Origin: Rhynchosporium graminicola
Lineage: Eukaryota; Ascomycota; Leotiomycetes; Helotiales; Ploettnerulaceae
Length of the DNA stretch: 64,000 nucleotides
Assembly: GCA_900074885.1 (NCBI GenBank)
Contig: FJUW01000014.1
Coordinates: 786,095-850,094 of the forward strand
Direction of reading: 5' to 3'
Positions 48,701-61,520 of the stretch are shown piece after piece. Each line of letters opens with the position of its first letter. Position 1 is the stretch's first letter. The notes below the pieces were generated by a model. The model saw only the letters and a list, made by a program, of their open reading frames with translations. It had not been told where the DNA came from and searched no databases. A program made the translations under genes and the position numbers.

Positions 48701-51700
48701 TAATCTATAAGGCCCTCAGCTAAGAGCTATAGTTTATAATCGTAATACGAGTTTAGAAGAAGAAAAGGAAAGCCGAGTTTTTAATATAGCTAATAAGTAA
48801 GATTATCGCAGAAGTATTCCTTATATCGCTCCTAGATAGCTAACGAGTCTATAATCTCTTATTAATAGAGTCTAGTTAAAAAAAGCGTTCGTAGACTACT
48901 TACTAAAGTAAATAGCTTTATTTTATTAAAGTATTAAAACTACTCTTAATTACTTTCAGCTAAACCGCGTGCGATATAAGTAGCTTTATATATCTTATAA
49001 GTAACTCCTTTAAAATCATATAGCTTATTAAACGATTTCGGTCTACGAATAATTATTAAAAGTAGCTATAAGTAGAAACGTTCCCCTAAAATAAGACTAT
49101 AATAATATATATAGCTAATATAATTATCTTCTCTCTTTTATAAGCGCTATTTATAAGTCGATTAATCCTAGATATAATAAGCTAGAAACTCTGAATATAA
49201 CTATAGCCTAATAGTAGGATTTATAATATTAAATTCGAAGAACCTTATAAGAGTAGAATAAGCTATATCTCGCTTTATAGCTATCTCTTCTGCAGATAAA
49301 CTAAGCTTAAAATATATAGTTTACTCTCCTTATAAATAAACTATAAGATATTATATAAGCGGAAATTCCTTATAAGTAGAATATTCGAATAGTTATTATA
49401 AAGCTTCTAAGAGACTTATATATTATACTTATATATAATAAGTAATCTTATTATCTATATTTAAGATCTTAAGAGTTATTCGATCCGTATCTTTATATAT
49501 ATACTTATAGATATACTTAATAGCTTATACTAACTTATAAACTTCGATATTAATATATAATTAGTAATAATTAAGAAGATACAGATTATATAGAACTACT
49601 TATTAGTTATCTAAAGTAACTTCTTAGCTATCTTTACGAATTATAAATATTTAGCTATCTTCTTAATAATAATATTTAAAGTAACTATCTTCTATAATAA
49701 CTATAGTAGGTTTAAACGCCTTCGGAAAGCGTTTCTGATATTATAATAGGTCGCTAGTATACTTATAAGCTATATAGAGAGTATTCGGAAAGTTATACCT
49801 ATAGGGCTTATAAGTTATATTATTTAAAACTAACTTCTATAACTTATCTAAAGGGTCTATAGCCTTATTCGGAATCTCTATAGATATAATCTTATCGACT
49901 CTAGTTAGTATTAGATAATTACTTATAACCTCGAGCTAAAGAAGAAAATAAAGATAAAGTAAACTACGCTTTTAATACTTAATAGTATAAATATAAATAT
50001 AATATTTTCTAAAAGCTTCTTTTTTAATATTATTAAGAAGCTCTTTAATCTTTAAGCAGAAGATATATATAATAATATTAAGCTTATTAACTAGCTAGGA
50101 TTATATTTTCTAAAGCTTATAGATAATTTCGGGCTATCGCGAGTTAGCTATAAATATAATAAAAAGTATAAGTCGTTCGAAAAAGCGTATTATAACTATA
50201 GAATCTTAAAATAATTATTATATAAAATAATCGCTTCTAATAAAAGAAGAAGGAAAGATAAACTAATACTCGTATTCTATAGAGTCGCTATTAGCCTAGA
50301 TAAGTATATTTATAAGCTTATTATATATATCTATATATATATCTTCTTAATAACTCTTTATCTATTCTAGTCGAGTAGTATAATAAGCGATATAGATATT
50401 AATAATATATTATTAAAATATATAGTTCGTATAGAAAAAGTTTAAGAGTTAATAAGCTTATTAGAAGAGCTAGAACTTATAAAATAGCTATTACTCTAAG
50501 CGTTTTATAATTCGATCTCGATTATAGATTTATAAAGATTAATATTACTTTAGCTTATTATAAGGAAAGAGTAATAGATAACTTAATAAAAAATATATAA
50601 GATTTATAATATATACTCGATATAAATATAATCTATTATAATAAGGTTCTTAGACTATAAGTATAATATCGCGAAAGGTAGCTTTATTAAACTTATCCGA
50701 GATAATTTCTATAATCTCGTTTATAACTAGAAGATTCTCACGTCTTTTATTAGCCCTAGTCTATATTACTAGTTATATTTATAAGCTAAGAATAATCCGG
50801 AAATTTTTATCTTAAACTTATAATTACTCTTAAGTAGTCTAGTATATAGCTATAAATAGATTATTAGTAATAACTATCTTATATAAATCGCACAGAATTA
50901 TAGTATTAAGAGAATTATAATATATAAGTCGAACGTTAGTTATATAATTAGAGTTATAGAAAAATAATTAAGTAAAGATAAGTATCGTTTATAAACCGGG
51001 AATTAAGGGCTCTTATAAGTAATATAGCTCCTTATAAGCTATAAAAGTAGTTAATCTATAGTTAAGATTAATACGATCTTCTTTAGTAATATTTATAGAT
51101 ATAAAAGAAAGAGTAGTATTATATTAGTATATCTTCTACTGAAATAGTTTATTTCATAAATCTATACTATCTAATAACTTTTATAAGATATCTAGTATTT
51201 CTTATAATAGCTCTAAGTAAATAGCTCTCTTTTTATAATAGAGCTTATATTTACCCCTAGCCCTTACTTTATCGATCTAGTGAAATATAGCGCACTTAGT
51301 ATACTAATAATCTATATAACTAATATCTTACGGACCTATAATAGCGAAAAGAGACCGAAATCTATATAGAATAGCTTATCTTAGAGTAAGTACTATAGGA
51401 GCAGGTACTACTAGAGCTAATATAAGCTCTAAAGGAAGCTCTTCTAAAGGTAAAGAAGATAAAGAAGGTAGTCGATTAAGTTAAGTAGCTATATTAGCCT
51501 AGATTTATATACGTGTTCGTTAGTAGCGCTTCGCAGGTCGAGAAGCAGCTAAAAGGCTCGTAATAGACGCGCTATAAGTCCGCTAAGAAGTATTAAGATC
51601 GACTTCTTAAAGTAGCTACTAGGAAAGCGCTTAATCTACTTACTTATTATTAGTTTCGAACAAGAAGCTAGAAGAATAGATATACGTTATAACTGAAAAA

Positions 51701-51932
51701 AATCTTATATCGTATACTTATACGATTCGTTCGAAAGTTACTAATAAGCTAATTCTATTTATAGTTCGAATACTATTCAGAAGGAGAAAACTCTATTAGT
51801 AGACGGATAATAAGAGCTCGTAGACGAAATATACGAATATTAAGTAGCCCGAAAATATTTAATATTCCTTCTTTTCGGCTATGCACCTGCTAAGGCCTCG
51901 CTATAGCCAATCATAGCATTTCACGTGACCCG
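45738..51932. mobile_element. Heavily RIP-mutated repeat element relic, about 6.2 kb
   Basis: From about 45775 to 51870 the sequence is dominated by TA, and the dinucleotides CA and TG are almost absent over many consecutive 60-base lines, while CG, CC and CT persist. That is the footprint of RIP (CpA to TpA on both strands). All frames are dense in stops. The ends are less altered: GGGGTCACGGGA at 45738-45749 and TCACGTGACCCG at 51921-51932 are imperfect inverted copies, which may be terminal repeats. A segment around 48490-48545 could be a damaged zinc knuckle, as in gag or LINE ORF1, but this is weak. Element class (LTR, LINE or DNA) is not determined. No direct long terminal repeats were seen. 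Confidence 0.82.
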
Positions 51933-53624
51933 TTTTTTTAACTAGTGATCCACAAATAGCTCAATATAATATAGATTAAGGGCTTATCGCTTATACACTG
52001 GTATTAAATAAGACTTTGGAGAGGTTCCCGGTATAAAATATTAGTAAGCAGTACTCTAAGTAACTAATAGTATAAGTACGATTGAATTGAGTTTCGCTAA
52101 ATATAGATCGGAGCTGGGTTGAGTACTGGTACTCAACTCAACTCAAACTCAATCAGTAACAATCACACGCTGCTCGTGATTGGAAAGGTCGCCTATGAGA
52201 CTATACGCATGTAGTCTATATCAAGATTTCTCTCCGATGCTAGTACTGATGATTTAAACCATAACTTCAGGCTTCACAGTTGCACTTTGAGGCACGCCAA
52301 ATGGAATGCACCTGTTCCAAAGCGTCTTAGAACTTTCGTTCTGAACTTCGATATCTAAGACTTGCACCTGCTGCTGGACACTAAAACCTAGCGACGAAGT
52401 TGATGCCAAAAGACCATCTTCTGAAGGTCGGGATGCAAATAAAGTTCCACGCCTCATAAAGAGTCACTTCGAGAGAGAAGACAAGGTAATTAAAGATCAG
52501 GCACGTGAGGAATTAGTGGAGAAGTAACGTTTGTTAGGAGAGTAGATCGGGTAGTCTACTTTTAAGGCTTAAATTGTACTTGGTCATTCTGGAAAACTGA
52601 ACAATTGACGAAAGCCCCTGGGCACCAAAAATCGCTCCTAATTAGTAGTAATTCATATTAAAAAGGAGCTTGTCTTCATCGCTAACACACAGCATTCAGC
52701 TCAACACTCCAAACTTGGTCGAAGTGGGGAAAACTCACGAATGTTCCTTTTCTAGCATTCATACCTTACTTGGGACAGACCAGAGGCAGCTGGCACTTCA
52801 CGTGACCATCTCTATCGTCTGAAAATCAGCGGTCGATTACGAATCAGGTCAATGAATCAGGCTCCTGACGATTGTCCACAAGCTCCAGCAGCACACATGT
52901 CAAATTAAAAGCTCTGTCGGAGCCATCTACGTTCATGCTCATGACCAGAGGGCCTTCACCAACATAGATTGGACTCATCGGTCCAAGTGGCACAAATGTC
53001 TAAATCTCGAGGCGTGGTGAGCAATCTTCGACAGCAAGTTAACATACATGAGGCAAACCATCTGGAATCCCTTGAGATATCTCCCACACGACCTCTTGCC
53101 ATCTGTTTCCTCTAGGTCCTCATCGTTTTGTTGTACTTCACTTCTCATATTCAACCACTTTTGTTAAAGTCACGTGCCATCGACTTCACCCCTCGCGAAA
53201 ATCTCTAATTGAAGTGGTAAGTCAATGTTGCAAAGAACTGTGGTACTATCAATCAGAGCCTTTTGCCAGTGGTAGAGCTGAAGTTCCAAATGTCAGGCGG
53301 AATTCGAAATTCCATTTGCATTGTGTGTTCTGGAATCGTGCCGCATCCGGCATTTGATCGAAAATGAAAACAATGCATTCAGATTTTGAAGCGTGAAAGC
53401 AGTGACCTGCAACGCTTCCGGAAATATTAAACTGTTCTTTAATCGACTTCTATGTTCTGCGGATGATAAGTCATGGCCTTGTTGCTTTCTTTTGTTCCAT
53501 TGATATTTTCTTTCCTCATCATACTCTGCGAAATTTCGGGCCTACGATACTCAAACTTCTCGGGCTATATACATATCTTGAAAGAAAAATCACCAATCTT
53601 GGTGAAATCGCCTCATCCGACACG
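51933..53624. other. No firm gene; upstream of the GT2-like gene
   Basis: About 1.7 kb. A 67-residue minus-strand frame at 52254-52457 starts with ATG and looks moderately protein-like (VQVLDIEVQNESSKTLWNR), but no partner exon was found. An in-frame upstream ATG at 53463 could extend the next gene by 54 residues. Confidence 0.45.
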
Positions 53625-56600
53625 ATGGACTCACAAGAGGAGATCTTGATGAATATTCTGGCTGACAATCCTATCGTCGCAATTTACAATGCCGAACCAA
53701 CATGGCAAGCCGGCTTCCTTACAGTCGGGATTTATCTCTTGAAAGTTATGCTGGGCACGGTGTGGATCTTCATCCGCATCCTTCTGTTGGCTATCGTCTG
53801 GCTCATAAACACTCTTGTTGCACCTTACTTCCCATCGATGTCGCTGCCCGAACCTGAAAATGTAAGTGGCCATTTAACGAGCGCTATGGCATGCGTGCTA
53901 CTTGTGGTATGCAGTGCTGACTGTTTACAATATAGTGGCCCTCTGCCTTTATGAGAGGTCTTTCGAAACTCCAAAACGTCCCTGTCATCACAGATTCCCG
54001 GTTCCTGATCCCTTTACTCGTTGGTCTGGCAATACTATACATAGTCCTCAGTCTCAACATAACGCGCTGTCGCCAGGTTCTCTCACGATTCCAGGCAGAG
54101 TTTGCCATCAAAGCTTTTCCCGGAAGAAGAACAGTACATTTCTTACCAGACCAACAGCCATTCGTACCTGGTGCTGATAGCATTTTGGTGCCAAGTCCTT
54201 GGTACCATCGCATCGTCAGCAGATTTGCATTTATTGTGGACCTAGTCAGCGAGATCAATCGCCGAGTCATCGATTTCTTCACCTCACAAGGTCTGAAGAA
54301 AGCCATCGTCGCTGCAGTTGGTCTCCTACTCTCATACTGGGCTTGGCACTGGCTAGGTGACCCAGTGACCATCCTGGTGGAGAAGAATTACGTTGAATGG
54401 AAAGACTTCTCGAGCGCGATTCGTCTGAACTTGTATCGTGCTGCGAGTTGGCAGTTTCTCACAAGCGCTGCCTATACCATCTATGTCGTCTACGCCTACG
54501 GATTCAAGACATTCTTCAGCGTGCTTGGCTCGATGGCGACGCTTTTCGTCGCTTATCTGGCCAAAGCATATGCATTCATGGATACCAAATCGCTTGAATA
54601 TCAACGAGCAATCAATGTTGAACCGAGAACGGCACTTTCGGGAAATGAAAGTACTTGGATGTATTTCCTTGGTCTATGTGTTGTCTTGCCGTTCGTTCTC
54701 ATTCTGTCTTTGATGGCCAGTCAGGCATATGAGAAGACGCTTTTGGATCCTCGTGGTCCCATCAAGAAGGCGTTTCTTGCACTGATTATGTGTATTCCTA
54801 ATTGGATTGCTGGCATCATGAGCGTAGCTAAATGGTACTTGTCCAGCCAGCTAACACTCATTGGAAGCCCAAGAGTGGCCTCAAGACGTGCTAGCGATGT
54901 CGCATCGGAGTTGTCCGAGAGCTCGCAATCCAGCGCTCCGGCTGTCAAACATCGCCCACAGAGAGCTTCCACACCAGGGCTGCCACCAGGGCCAGTCTCA
55001 TCTATCTCCGTATCCTCGAATTCTTCGACCGACACATCAACAGGAACAGACTTCTCGATTCCATTGGCTCACACAACTACAACAGGAAAGACTCGCCACG
55101 GCATACCTGCTCCTATCACGGTACCACAAGGACCAGTTTCCCCGACCCTTACATCCTCAAGATCCTCGGCATCCTCAGCATCCTCAGCCCAAGCAGTCTT
55201 CCAAGGTGCCTTGGCCTCTTTCCAGGAAGAGGTAGATACCATCAAAAGATCATTCAATCTGAGAGAATCGAAACCTGCAGAGTTTCTAAAGGAGAATTGG
55301 GTGATGTTGATTCCTCTTTTCTTTTTCCTCGGCAGCTGGTTGTTCCCAACGATAATCCAGGAATTCTACCATTCTGCTGGCCAGGTCTTTGGACTCGCGT
55401 CATATGTCACGACCTTTCTCGGGAATACTTTGGAATCGATATCTACTAGCATTGAGTCTGCATTGCCAGCTTTAGAGCCAGCTGTCAGGATCCAGCCCAA
55501 TGGTACGTTTTCTAGTCCCATCGCACCGCAGGTACCCATCTCGCCCTCAAGTCCGCTCCTCTCGTCTACGCCTTTCACTCCTGGAGTTCTCATACCATCA
55601 ACGCCATCCACTATCGGATGCATTTGGGCAGCTCTCACTGGGTTTCTTTCCACGGTTACGGCATTCTCGGAAAAGTATCTAGGAAAGGCAACGACCAACT
55701 GGGCTTTACTTGCCATAGTCTCGAACAACCTATGGTTTCAGGGAGCCACAAAGCGATGGAGTAGCTCCAATGCCCTTTCCAGGCTAACAGTTTGGTTTCC
55801 TCTTTCTTTTCTGATATATCAGATTTGGAGTTATCTCAGGGAATTCGAAATATTCCGTAAGCTGGTGGAGGACAACTACGGTTACTTGCTCGCCTTTATT
55901 GGGCTCGCATTAATCAGGACGTACAAGACCATTGTGCATGGCAGAGCGAGCGTTCCTCGAGAGATTCGTCACAGCACGCGTCCAGGTAAGGTTGAATACA
56001 AACCTAGCGATGTCACGGTTATCATTCCTACGCGAGGTAATTACAGGTCCAGAACTACAACATACGACCCCACGGAGCTAGAGGACAACGAACGCGATCG
56101 ATTTACCGACGCAGTTATATCGATACTTGTCAACGAGCCCGCGGAAGTGATTCTCGCAACCACCGGGCTTGAGGCTCACAAGGAGATGAACATTTTAGCC
56201 ACCCGCTGGGGAACTCACCGCGTCAAAGTAACCTCGATCCTCGAGTCCGAAGCCAATCTCCGACGTCAGTTTCTCAAAGCAACCAGCGCAGTACAGACCG
56301 ACATTGTCTGCTACGCGCATTCCAAAGTACATTGGAGCCCTACATTCCTCTTGGATGCCCTCTCGCCTTTTAATAACCCAGATATCGGTCTCGTCGGCGT
56401 CCCGGTAGACCTTCGTAGGTACAGCGACTATGACCGCCAATACTTCAACCCGAAAAAGTACCGCAGAAACGTCCTGAAACCTCCTATGGACAACAAACCA
56501 CAGCACCCCCTTGCGAACATCCTGAGATACTCCCCTTTCCGGATCATGGACTCGATTGACTATTATTTTCACGACTTTGGTCTTATGTATGGGTTCCTGC

Positions 56601-57343
56601 ATTACCTCGAGAAGAACCACTACTCGCGCTTCAATCACTCCAACCACTCAACATCTTCCCTCGACTCTGGCGCCCTCTCTTTCGTGTCCGCCAAAACAGC
56701 TTTGATCCGCACATCTATCCTGCAATCGACCTCTTTCCGCTTCACTTTCCCACACGAGAAGATCGTGTGGGGTTTGTCGCCATTAAGAGGAGGTATGCGT
56801 TCCGACGCGGCGGAATTCATTCTAAGAAAAGTGAGAGAGATGGGTTATCAAACTGCATTCATGAACACCCCCTCGACACTCGTTGCATACGAATTTCCGA
56901 GCAGCAGTCTATCATCTTATTGCCGATTGATAAGCGAGCGCTACTCCAGCCTCTACCGCTCCAACCTCGCGTCTCTCCAAACCACCATCTGGTTCACCAA
57001 CCTTTGGACAGCATGGGCGATGTTCTCCGCACTTCTCAACATCCCCTTAGTGATTGACGGCGGTCTGGCAGCTCTGTTATGGCATAATGGTCAGCAAGGT
57101 TTCTTCTGGGCTTCGATCCTTTTTCTATTGAGTCACAGAGTCTATGCCCTGTATCCCCATGTGAAGGAACACCCGAACGATTGGAAGTATTTGCCACTTG
57201 GAGTGGCGTTCTATTATCTCGAAGGTGTGTTTCAGGTTGTGGGTTTGTTCAATGCGCATAATCCCCAGGCGGAAGAGGAGGAGAAGTTTGTTAATGTTGG
57301 GTACAAGGGGCAATATGATGAGAATACTCGGACGGTGAGATGA
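53625..57343 (+). CDS. Multi-pass membrane protein with a divergent GT2-like domain
   Basis: A 1214-residue protein from two exons, 53625-53861 and 53936-57343; the 74-bp intron (GTAAGT...ATATAG, branch CTGAC) joins in phase 0. Hydrophobic segments occur at about 28-65, 102-119, 203-220, 252-290, 321-345, 357-380, 535-556, 640, 695-745 and, at the C-terminus, about 1095-1190. Two Ser/Thr/Pro-rich loops lie at about 395-500 and 580-625. A family-2 glycosyltransferase-like domain starts near 771 (VTVIIPTRGN) and continues past 1060. It keeps the GT2 shape (first strand, R-R-Q-F-L-K-A helix, W-G-L-S-P, R-S-N-L-A-S-L) found in Cps1/hyaluronan-synthase-like enzymes. The expected acidic motif appears as IVCYAHSKVHW (about 868-878) and the QxxRW block as SERYSSLYRSNL. 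Sugar transfer is therefore doubtful. The start at 53625 is preferred; 53463 is an in-frame alternative. Confidence 0.8.
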
Positions 57344-58454
57344 GGTAGGACGGCGAGGAGGTGAGGTAGTAATGCATGTGTAGCGTTGTGATTCTGTTTT
57401 CGTTAGTTTGTGCTTTGATATGAATTCGGATAATATTTTATTGATCTACTCACCGATCTTGCGTTTTTGCCCTTCAACTACTGAGCCCTAACTCAAATGT
57501 GATCTCGATCATGTAGTTTACGACGGATGCCTTGCCCAGTGGAAGATGGAGTATCCCAGCGTCGTGCCTTTGTGAACGTTGTGCGGGCCCAATGAGAAAT
57601 TCCTTACGAATTAATTGATGCGAGGTAAAGAATGAAAGGCTTTCGAGCTGCTGCCCTTGAAGTGGCACGTCAGAGACATCTGTGTTGAAGTGTGTTTGTA
57701 CAAGCCACTAGTCGTACAATGATCTTTTCAGGAAATTGAGAGAATCTAAGTTTCATTCCCGAGTGATTCGAATATTACTACTCGATGTGTTTGGTAGTGC
57801 TCCCGCTAAGGTCACTAGCAAATACCCATCCATATCTTCGGGTTTTCGGTATCGAAGCTAGTGATGGCTTCTAGCAGCATAATCTGCCCGACTGCGGTTA
57901 CATTTCATCTCTAGTCTTCGAGCTAGCAATGCATTTTCTTATTAGAATTCGCTTAGAAAAATGAATTGCCAAAAATGCACTGCGGGTTTGGAACCGACTG
58001 TTGGCGCTGGCGGGTTACCGAAGCTCGCTTCCTCAACCCTACAAAAAGATTTAATTCGCCACTCTCTTCCCCTCGAATATATCCACACTTTTTCATCCTT
58101 TCTCGTCGCCCTCTACCAGAACGATCAAGTCGCGATGGGTCGTTTTGCCTCCACAATGAAGCTGAAATGGGTTGTGCTTTATTTCATGCGCACATAGTGC
58201 CAAAATGAAAATTTGCAAGTTGAAGTCATAGAGCTACGTACGCAGACTGAGAGATGGGCCATAAACTAGAGACAGAAGGAAGCTGAAAGAAGCTGGATAG
58301 ACTATCCGTTAATTATCCACTACACACAGTCTAGTCATTATAAGAGTATTATACTGACACAATATACTTCTTCATCGACACACAGAAGCACGAAGAACCG
58401 CATTCCATATTTCGTCGTCGAGATACAACTCTATCTGATACATAATTGGCAATT
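57344..58454. other. No supported gene
   Basis: The 3' flank of the GT2-like gene, followed by short frames only. Nothing recognised. Confidence 0.5.
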
Positions 58455-59730
58455 ATGCTTCTCCTCAATCGATACTTCCAGCAAGGCCAGACGGCACGCG
58501 ACGTCGCCCAGATATACTTATGTCTTCTCCTCATCTTGTACCGGATTTATAAAGAATTATCAGAGCTAGCGGACCCTCTGATAATTTCCGGATACTCATG
58601 TATCCTCGAATCGTTTGCAGCAGAAATATTGAAGGAAGACTCTATAGCAGGGATCTCCAAATTAGACGCCTTTTCAAGAATTCTCTTTGCTGCAATACAA
58701 GCGCAAGGCCATCTGGGAACATCACCGACACAATTCGAAGGACAAATTCTCCCGGAAATCACTGCTCTAGATACTTCTGGTGGAGTTACCTTCTTCGATG
58801 AAGGTACCTCTGCCACAGAAATCTATGATGCCGAAACCACTGATGCCAGAACCTCTGATGCCGACGACTATGCTTCAGAAAAGCCCGATGCACGAACGGC
58901 TACTGCCGGAACTTCTGTTCGAGCATCAAGCACGGGGACTTTTCACCAATTCACCAAACTCCCGCTAGAACTTCAACTCATGATCTGGAGAATCGCTCTT
59001 CCACGTTCTCGTCTCATCCAACCAATACTCGACCACGGGGGACGCAATCGCCCAAGCCTACCCTCCTCAGAGAGACCCCTCTATCCTTCAAGTCAACCAG
59101 CAATCCCGGCACGAAGCACTACGACTCTTCAAAGAGCGACGACAGCTTCAGAACGAAGCAAAGTACATCTGTCCATCCTTCGACATACTATACTTTGACC
59201 TCTTTTGCGATGCGCGCTGCGAGAAATGCTTGACGGAGGAGAATCTCGCTAGGCTTAAATCCGTGCGCGAGATCGAAGCTATTGAACACATTGTATTGAG
59301 GATGAAGAAAATCCCTCATGTAGAGCTCCACTTCTTCATCAAGGCACTGTTGTACATCCGCTTCTTTCCGAAATTGCTGATTGTCACTGTCGTTGTGGAT
59401 GGTTCAGATCCCATGTGCAAGCCACTTAGTATGAAGATGATAATACGATACGGAGCTGGAAAGGCGATCGCCCTTGTCACCTCGTGGAAAGTAGCCCAAG
59501 GTATCGATTGGAAGCAACCGGAAGTGGAGGTAATCACCGAGTGGGAATTCAATGAACGCTACATCGAATTGGCACGGGATACTTGTTGGTCAAAGACTAT
59601 ACCGTTGAAGACAGAAGAAGTGTCACTCGCTGGAGATACTACAAAATTTCCTGACGTCGATGAGTCTGAGACCTATCCTGACTCGGGCTATTGTTCATAT
59701 GCGTCATCCGACTCCTATGATGACGTCTAG
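58455..59730 (+). pseudogene. 2EXR-domain gene interrupted by a one-base frameshift
   Basis: A second 2EXR-family gene. The ATG at 58455 opens a frame with a helical N-terminus (MLLLNRYFQQGQTARD), a Thr/Asp/Ala-rich repeat region (DAETTDARTSDADDYASEKP) and the family opening FHQFTKLPLELQLMIWRIALPRSR. The frame then drifts into nonsense at a run of five G (59037-59041). One base fewer would continue as DAIAQAYPPQRDPSILQV, QQSRHEALRLFKE and PSFDILYFDLFCDARCEKCL, which are the expected next family blocks, through to the TAG at 59728. No donor/acceptor pair explains the shift. The restored length would be about 425 residues. It is either a pseudogene or a homopolymer error in the assembly. The late part is acidic (DESETYPDSG) and ends in SDSYDDV. 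Confidence 0.75.
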
Positions 59731-61520
59731 TAGGCAAGTAGAGTCAACAATGACAACCCAATATCAAGGACCCACCTTGGGTCAACCGTAGTAGAGGTCA
59801 AGGAGGGAAAGGTGACGTGGGATATTTGGGATGTGTAACAGTGCGAATTTTTCTCAGTAAATTAATATTTGAACATCACGTACAATTTAAACATTGGAAA
59901 CAAAATCAAGGACAGTCATAATGACTCCAGCAAAAAGATCAAATATTCCAGAGTGCTAGAAGGATATCTAAAGCAACCAAAACATACGACGAACGACTAT
60001 GAATGACAACTAACTCTGGTTGAAATATCTGTCACTATATGTCAGCACCAATTGTAACACAAATGCAGAAGCAGCTACGGGGAGTGAGCCTAGGGCAAGG
60101 AGTGAAGCGACGTCAAGACACGCTACGAACTCCACAGACTAGCGCAAATTTAGCGAGAATTACCGAATAGAAATTTCAACTCCTTTTGAAATTCTTCCTT
60201 ACTTGACCTTTACGGTCTAGATCTGGAAGACGTTCATGTGACGTGAGGAAACCTTTCTCCTTGAAGACAGCAGATCTTTTGATTTCAGTTTCATCTTGTG
60301 GGGACATGGACCCAAGGTAACAGTGTGATGATGTATGTCAACGCTAATTTCCACAAAGACGGAAGAACGAGGCAAGTGTCCCAGAAGCACTGGGCAATAG
60401 ATAGGCGGTTTTGAAAGCAAGGCAGAACAAGAAAAAAAAATGAAGAGCAGTGCGCAATTCCTTGAAACGTCATGTGTGATGTTTGAAGAGCATAAAAAGA
60501 CTTTTCGTGTGTAGAATCGTCGGATCAATTATCAAGTACTGACTGAAGATAACGAAGCATGATAGGATTTTGAAATCTGGGAGGAGAGACCCTCTCGAGA
60601 TCGGCGGCAGGAAAAATCAACATTTGAGTTCTTTTGTGATCTTATTTTCGCGGCTCGAGTGTCAAGAGCGTATTAATATAGTACGTATTTGTACCGAAGT
60701 AGGGCACCGCTACTACTTAGTATACGCAAACTATCGGGTATAGAAAAATGTGGCTGCCAAGGCTTATACGTCAAAGTGAAGAAGACATCCTTTTCTGAAT
60801 ACATCGCGTTCTAATTATAGATCGAATGGGGCAGAAATTTTTGGAATTCCAGTTTGGTTATTATCCTTAATCTCATGATTTTATGGCAAGGTGTGGCAGT
60901 GGGAAACCCGATGCTCTCGCTTAGGCCTTCGTACTTGGCAGCTTCCCTTTCCTGTATTCTGTAGGCACAGACCTGTATATATAGGTCTCCCTTTATTATG
61001 TAGAATCTCAATATAGGTTTATTATCCTGTTTTCGAGACCTGCTTAGGCGAAAAGCCCCGAGGTTGGTAACAGAGTGGTTTGAATATCAATATCTGTCAA
61101 ATATTTACGAAACACTTCTCGATACTCTTCAGCATCTTGCTGGGTCAGCGTAGTTAATGTGGCAGATGGCATTCTACGAAACGATCCCTACGAAACGGAA
61201 AAAACTTGTACTCAACGCCACCTAAAGTGACGAAAGTGTTTGAAGTCAATGAAATGAACTTGGATGCACGGATTGGGAAGGTATGATAGTTTTGCAAGAA
61301 CTGGATTACTATTGTGGGTATAATGAATGACTGCCCTCCTGTTCGATCTATATACATGGTTCTGTTCGTGAAAATTCGTAATGAATGTGGTATGGTGTCA
61401 TACAATGATCCCCATCTTGCCTCTCAATTCTCTTCCCCCTAAGATACTGTACAAGGATTAAAATAGCATATTGTGTTTTTCGTCTCTAAGGAAGTCGAGA
61501 TATCAGTTCAGGGCAGCAAT
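59731..61520. other. No supported gene
   Basis: About 1.8 kb with short frames only. No domain, repeat or RNA gene seen. It contains both neighbours' 3' flanks. Confidence 0.5.

Noticed and set aside
52254..52457. 67-residue minus-strand ATG frame upstream of the GT2-like gene
   Set aside because: Looks mildly protein-like, but no second exon, domain or promoter could be supported.
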